NCBI GenBank assembly: GCA_023265215.1
Contig: JAHFUH010000189.1
Coordinates: forward strand, 1-8,869
Direction of reading: 5' to 3'
Length of the DNA stretch: 8,869 bases
From: Acidobacteriota bacterium
GTDB lineage: Bacteria; Acidobacteriota; UBA6911
Under the pieces are notes generated by a model. The model did not search any database. It was not told the origin of the DNA and saw only the letters and a program-made list of their open reading frames with translations. Below, piece after piece: positions 6,904 through 8,869 of the stretch (positions within the stretch are counted from its first letter, which is position 1; each line of letters starts with the position of its first letter). The position numbers and the translations under genes were made by a program.

Positions 6904-7148
6904 ATCCGTTCTCGGCGTGTAGCTTCCACGGCTGTGACTGCGTCACTGGAGACACCCCGGCGAGGCACTATCAGCAGCTTGCCTTTGCTGCGCAGCTTTG
7001 TATGCGGCTCATCCGTCAGAGTCAGCTCGATCCGGTTGCCCAGCACCTCGGCCTCAAAAGTAGCTCTTCGGGGAGCATTCAACGCCTGGCGAACGCTTTT
7101 GGGGATAACCAAGCGACCAGACGGATCCATAGAAATTATTACTTTCAT
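6900..7148 (-). CDS. vapB: AbrB/SpoVT-like antitoxin (VapB family)
   Basis: Cognate antitoxin of the downstream VapC, predicted to bind DNA as a dimer and to neutralise the toxin through its C-terminus. The 82-residue product starts with a swapped-hairpin AbrB motif, MKVIISMDPSGRLVIPKSVR. A basic middle (LRSKGKLLIVPRRG) and an Arg/Glu-rich tail ending TRRERI follow. The ATG at 7146-7148 is chosen because it begins the AbrB fold exactly and is preceded by a good -10 box. An ATG at 7164-7166 would add MHYNHS but would overlap the promoter. No Shine-Dalgarno sequence is present, consistent with a leaderless transcript. The gene is divergent from the metallo-hydrolase gene across about 170 bp. 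Confidence 0.9.
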   Translation of the reverse strand: MKVIISMDPSGRLVIPKSVRQALNAPRRATFEAEVLGNRIELTLTDEPHTKLRSKGKLLIVPRRGVSSDAVTAVEATRRERI

Positions 7149-7154
7149 GCTATG

Positions 7155-7183
7155 ATTATAGTGCATGCCATTCTATATGGCAA
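7155..7183 (-). promoter_or_regulatory. vapBC promoter, sigma-70 type
   Basis: Read on the minus strand: TTGCCA (7178-7183, 5 of 6 matches to the -35 consensus), 17-bp spacer, TATAAT (7155-7160, perfect -10). Only 6 bases separate the -10 from the antitoxin ATG, so the predicted transcription start falls at or next to the A of the start codon. This is a leaderless arrangement. Confidence 0.65.
7166..7182. promoter_or_regulatory. Palindrome TGCCAT-N5-ATGGCA, probable VapB autoregulatory operator
   Basis: Perfect 6-bp inverted repeat with a 5-bp spacer, placed across the -35 box and spacer of the vapBC promoter. Type II antitoxins of the AbrB class usually repress their own promoter through such palindromes. 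Assignment of VapB as the binder is inference. A second, smaller symmetric site, ACCA-AA-TGGT (7184-7193), lies directly beside it and could be a second half of the operator. Confidence 0.5.
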
Positions 7184-7215
7184 ACCAAATGGTATATATC
7201 TTGGCATTACTAACA

Positions 7216-7258
7216 CCAGAAACCAAAAGTGCCGGACACGGTCCTCTTTTTTATCTGG
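7216..7258. repeat. Imperfect inverted repeat with T-run before the metallo-hydrolase gene
   Basis: Outer arms CCAGA (7216-7220) and TCTGG (7254-7258) enclose AAAAG (7225-7229) facing CTTTT (7246-7250), with a small CCG-GACA-CGG core. The right side contains a run of six T. It may be a weak intrinsic terminator protecting the downstream gene from read-through, or a REP-like remnant. Pairing is interrupted, so confidence is low. Confidence 0.3.
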
Positions 7259-7302
7259 TCGTCATTGCCTCGCAATCAGGATAAAATGGCCCGCGTTCCA
7301 TT

Positions 7303-7309
7303 AAGGAGG
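7303..7309 (+). promoter_or_regulatory. Strong Shine-Dalgarno sequence AAGGAGG
   Basis: Full anti-16S match, 7 bases before the ATG at 7317, which fixes that start over the in-frame ATG at 7326. It is the only gene in the window with such a strong site. Confidence 0.85.
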
Positions 7310-7316
7310 AATCAAG

Positions 7317-8240
7317 ATGCACCTTATGAAGCATCCGCCTATTGCTTTAACTGCCAATTTTTTTCAATTGGGAACTCCGGCTTTCCCTGCATTTTTGTCC
7401 TTTGGAGAGTTTGGGATGCTGATAGAAGGAGGAACCGGCCCTACTTTCCCTATCATAGTGGAACAGATAAGAGCTTTGGGAATCAGCCCTGAGAGGATCA
7501 AATACATAGCATTGACACATACGCATGCGGATCACATAGGCGGTATCCCGCATTTTAAGCGTATATGGCCTCACATAAATATTATCGGAAGCACCGGCGC
7601 TGATAAAATCTTTCAGAAAAGAGACTTGTTTCACGAATATCTCCTGGCTGATACGGCAATAGCCCAGCTCATGAAGGCAAAGAACGAGATAGATGATCTG
7701 CCTCCATTCCTGAACGAATACCATTTCGGTCTTGATTCAAGCGTTAAGGAAGGGGACAGGATAGACTTGGGCGAGGGAATTATATGGGACGTTCATGAAA
7801 CGCCGGGCCATTCGCCCTGCCATATCTGTTTTTTCGAACAGACACAGGGCACCTTAGCTGTCGGAGATTCCACCGGATTCTATGTGCCCGAAAAAGACGC
7901 CTTTTGGCCGAACTACTTTGTATCTCTTGCGGATTACCTGAACAGCATCCGTAAGCTGGCAACCCTGCCGGCAAAAAGAGCTGTTCTGAGCCATAATTGC
8001 GTTATATATGGAAAGGTCAGGGAACACCTTCTTTATGCAATGAGCGCGACGGAAAAATATCATCGAGAGCTTCTGGCAAGGCTTGCAGCCGGAGAGAGTG
8101 CGGAGAAGATTGCCATAGACAAGGCGAGGTTCGTTGATAGTATCACCGATATCCAGCCTTTTAGAATCATGTATGATCTCAGCAAGCTCCTGATCAACAG
8201 ATCGCAGAAGGCCGACCCGAATATCTCATTCAGTCTCTGA
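7317..8240 (+). CDS. Metallo-beta-lactamase-fold hydrolase
   Basis: A 307-residue hydrolase of the MBL superfamily with a complete dinuclear metal site: HTHADH (H68, H70, D72, H73), H165 in TPGHSPCH, D184 in VGDSTGF and H226 in LSHN. The order and spacing are those of glyoxalase-II/RNase Z-like members, not classic secreted beta-lactamases. There is no signal peptide, so a cytoplasmic enzyme is likely. About 80 residues after the last ligand form a helical C-terminus. The substrate is unknown; thioesters, lactones or sulfur compounds are possible for this fold. Ile codons are ATA-rich (about 13 of 30 by hand count, against about 3 of 32 in uvrC), and the gene has a strong Shine-Dalgarno sequence, both suggesting an origin different from the housekeeping block. 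It stands alone; the frame ends TGA at 8238-8240 with no clear terminator after it. Confidence 0.92.
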   Translation: MHLMKHPPIALTANFFQLGTPAFPAFLSFGEFGMLIEGGTGPTFPIIVEQIRALGISPERIKYIALTHTHADHIGGIPHFKRIWPHINIIGSTGADKIFQKRDLFHEYLLADTAIAQLMKAKNEIDDLPPFLNEYHFGLDSSVKEGDRIDLGEGIIWDVHETPGHSPCHICFFEQTQGTLAVGDSTGFYVPEKDAFWPNYFVSLADYLNSIRKLATLPAKRAVLSHNCVIYGKVREHLLYAMSATEKYHRELLARLAAGESAEKIAIDKARFVDSITDIQPFRIMYDLSKLLINRSQKADPNISFSL

Positions 8241-8289
8241 AAATAAGAGCCGCGAGGCGGGAGGCGGTTGCAGACCGTGTGCGCCAGAA

Positions 8290-8526
8290 TCAGCGCTCTA
8301 TTCCGATCTGGCATTTCCTTGCCAGCCGGCTGTGTCCCGCGCAGGCGATGAACGCCCTCAGGTCGTTGTCGGATCGGTGCGGATTGTTATCTGAAAGTGC
8401 CGAGCGGAGCCAGGTCTCGCGTTGCCAGCGGTCGAAGGGTGGACACTCCCGGCGCATGAGTTCCACTTCAAGGTGCTCCAGAGGATCACTCGCCTGCAGA
8501 CTGTCCCCCCATAGGTATCTATTGAT
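8290..8526 (-). pseudogene. Possible coding remnant, unrecognised
   Basis: Minus-strand frame of 78 codons between a TAA (8527-8529) and a TGA (8290-8292). It contains protein-like stretches such as NRYLWGDSLQASDPLEHLE and PPFDRWQRETWLRSAL. There is no ATG near its beginning; the first is at 8455-8457, giving 55 residues, and no Shine-Dalgarno sequence precedes it. It could be the 3' remnant of a lost gene or a chance frame in GC-rich sequence. A plus-strand frame over the same bases (8279-8530) looks less protein-like. No family is recognised. Confidence 0.25.
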
Positions 8527-8656
8527 TTAACCTCTTCTTTTCTTTTCGAGAAGTGTTTCGTTTTCTTTGGATTGATGCCTCCGTGATTTCAAGGGCATTT
8601 TTCATGATCCAGTTTCAATCTCTATTTCGCATTAGTCAGTGTAACCCGATTTCAAA

Positions 8657-8675
8657 CCGGGGTCGAAACCCCTGG
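8657..8675 (+). other. Hairpin in the leader of the last ORF
   Basis: CCGGGG (8657-8662) pairs with CCCCTGG (8669-8675, including one G-T pair) around a TCGAAA loop region, 17 bases before the ATG at 8693. An alternative stem, CCCG (8645-8648) with CGGG (8658-8661), uses the same bases and excludes it. The rest of 8531-8692 is AT-rich, holds no recognisable gene, and shows no confident promoter. Confidence 0.4.
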
Positions 8676-8692
8676 CGAAAGGTGATGGTTCC

Positions 8693-8869
8693 ATGAAAAT
8701 TAATATTGCCGTAGGTATATTGGGATTTTTGATCATTGTGGTTGAACAAAGACCTCTTCTGTCGGGCGACCTGCAAGTCAGCGAGGGCGACCGCAGTTCC
8801 GTTGCGCCCGGCATAAGCCGCGAGGCCGGGATTATTAAAGGCGCAGAAACCGCAACTGTGTTTATGCAG
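8693..8869 (+). CDS. Start of an unrecognised ORF, 3' end outside window
   Basis: A frame of 59 codons is open to the window edge. It starts at an ATG preceded by AAAGGTGA with a spacing of 7, a good Shine-Dalgarno site. The N-terminus MKINIAVGILGFLIIVV has one Lys followed by a hydrophobic stretch (about residues 4-17), like a membrane anchor or atypical signal peptide. A charged, polar part follows (SGDLQVSEGDRSSV). No signal-peptide cleavage site is obvious and no family is recognised. Codons 42-47 overlap a small GC hairpin (about 8807-8830), so later codons may belong to a repeat. It may be a real exported or membrane protein, or a chance frame. Confidence 0.4.
   Translation, partial: MKINIAVGILGFLIIVVEQRPLLSGDLQVSEGDRSSVAPGISREAGIIKGAETATVFMQ

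Noticed and set aside
6762..7304. 180-codon plus-strand frame across the vapBC region
   Set aside because: It is antisense to vapB and vapC, which have clear family motifs. Its translation has no recognisable domain, and its start has no ribosome site.
8241..8289. Intrinsic terminator after the metallo-hydrolase
   Set aside because: Only a weak 4-bp stem (CGGT-TGCAG-ACCG) is visible, with no T-run.
8657..8675. T-arm of a tRNA (GGGGTCGAAACCCC)
   Set aside because: No D-arm, anticodon arm or acceptor pairing can be built around it.
8677..8710. Fluoride riboswitch suggested by GGTGATGGTTCC
   Set aside because: The remaining conserved parts (CGCC closing segment, AAC loop, downstream CTGATG-CTCCTA type element) are absent, and the motif doubles as the Shine-Dalgarno region of the ORF at 8693.

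Overview
The window looks like a chromosomal piece of a diderm (Gram-negative) bacterium of moderate G+C. Diderm is inferred from LspA together with the periplasmic lipoprotein chaperone LolA. The phylum cannot be fixed from sequence alone; an Acidobacteriota- or Desulfobacterota-like organism is a guess from overall style, not a result.

Positions 1-5994 form a tightly spaced plus-strand housekeeping block: the 3' part of ileS, then lspA, lolA, an inositol-monophosphatase-family gene (suhB-like), a GatB/YqeY-domain gene and uvrC. Gaps are 9-91 bp. Most of these genes lack an obvious Shine-Dalgarno sequence. Two gaps (ileS-lspA and suhB-yqeY) carry short arrays of degenerate 7-bp repeats that run into the 3' end of the upstream gene and supply its stop codon. 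The yqeY-uvrC gap carries a twin GC-rich hairpin and a separate 20-bp inverted repeat just before uvrC. LspA and LolA act in the same lipoprotein maturation and sorting route, IleS and perhaps the YqeY protein relate to tRNA charging, and UvrC is the nuclease of nucleotide excision repair.

Positions 5995-6459 contain no gene. This stretch lies between convergent uvrC and vapC and is filled by a 363-bp composite inverted repeat (6087-6449). It is built from two head-to-head copies of a unit that itself carries several mini-hairpins. One hairpin differs between the copies by a compensatory base-pair change.

Positions 6460-7183 hold a minus-strand type II toxin-antitoxin pair: an AbrB/SpoVT-like antitoxin, then a PIN-domain VapC toxin overlapping it by 4 bp. 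A near-consensus sigma-70-type promoter sits so close to the antitoxin ATG that the transcript would be leaderless, and a perfect 6-5-6 palindrome overlaps the promoter.

Positions 7317-8240 hold a plus-strand metallo-beta-lactamase-fold hydrolase with a strong Shine-Dalgarno sequence and AUA-rich isoleucine codons, unlike uvrC, so it may have been acquired. The rest is sparse: a possible minus-strand gene remnant (8290-8526), an AT-rich stretch, and the start of an unrecognised plus-strand ORF (8693 to the window end) with a hairpin in its leader.
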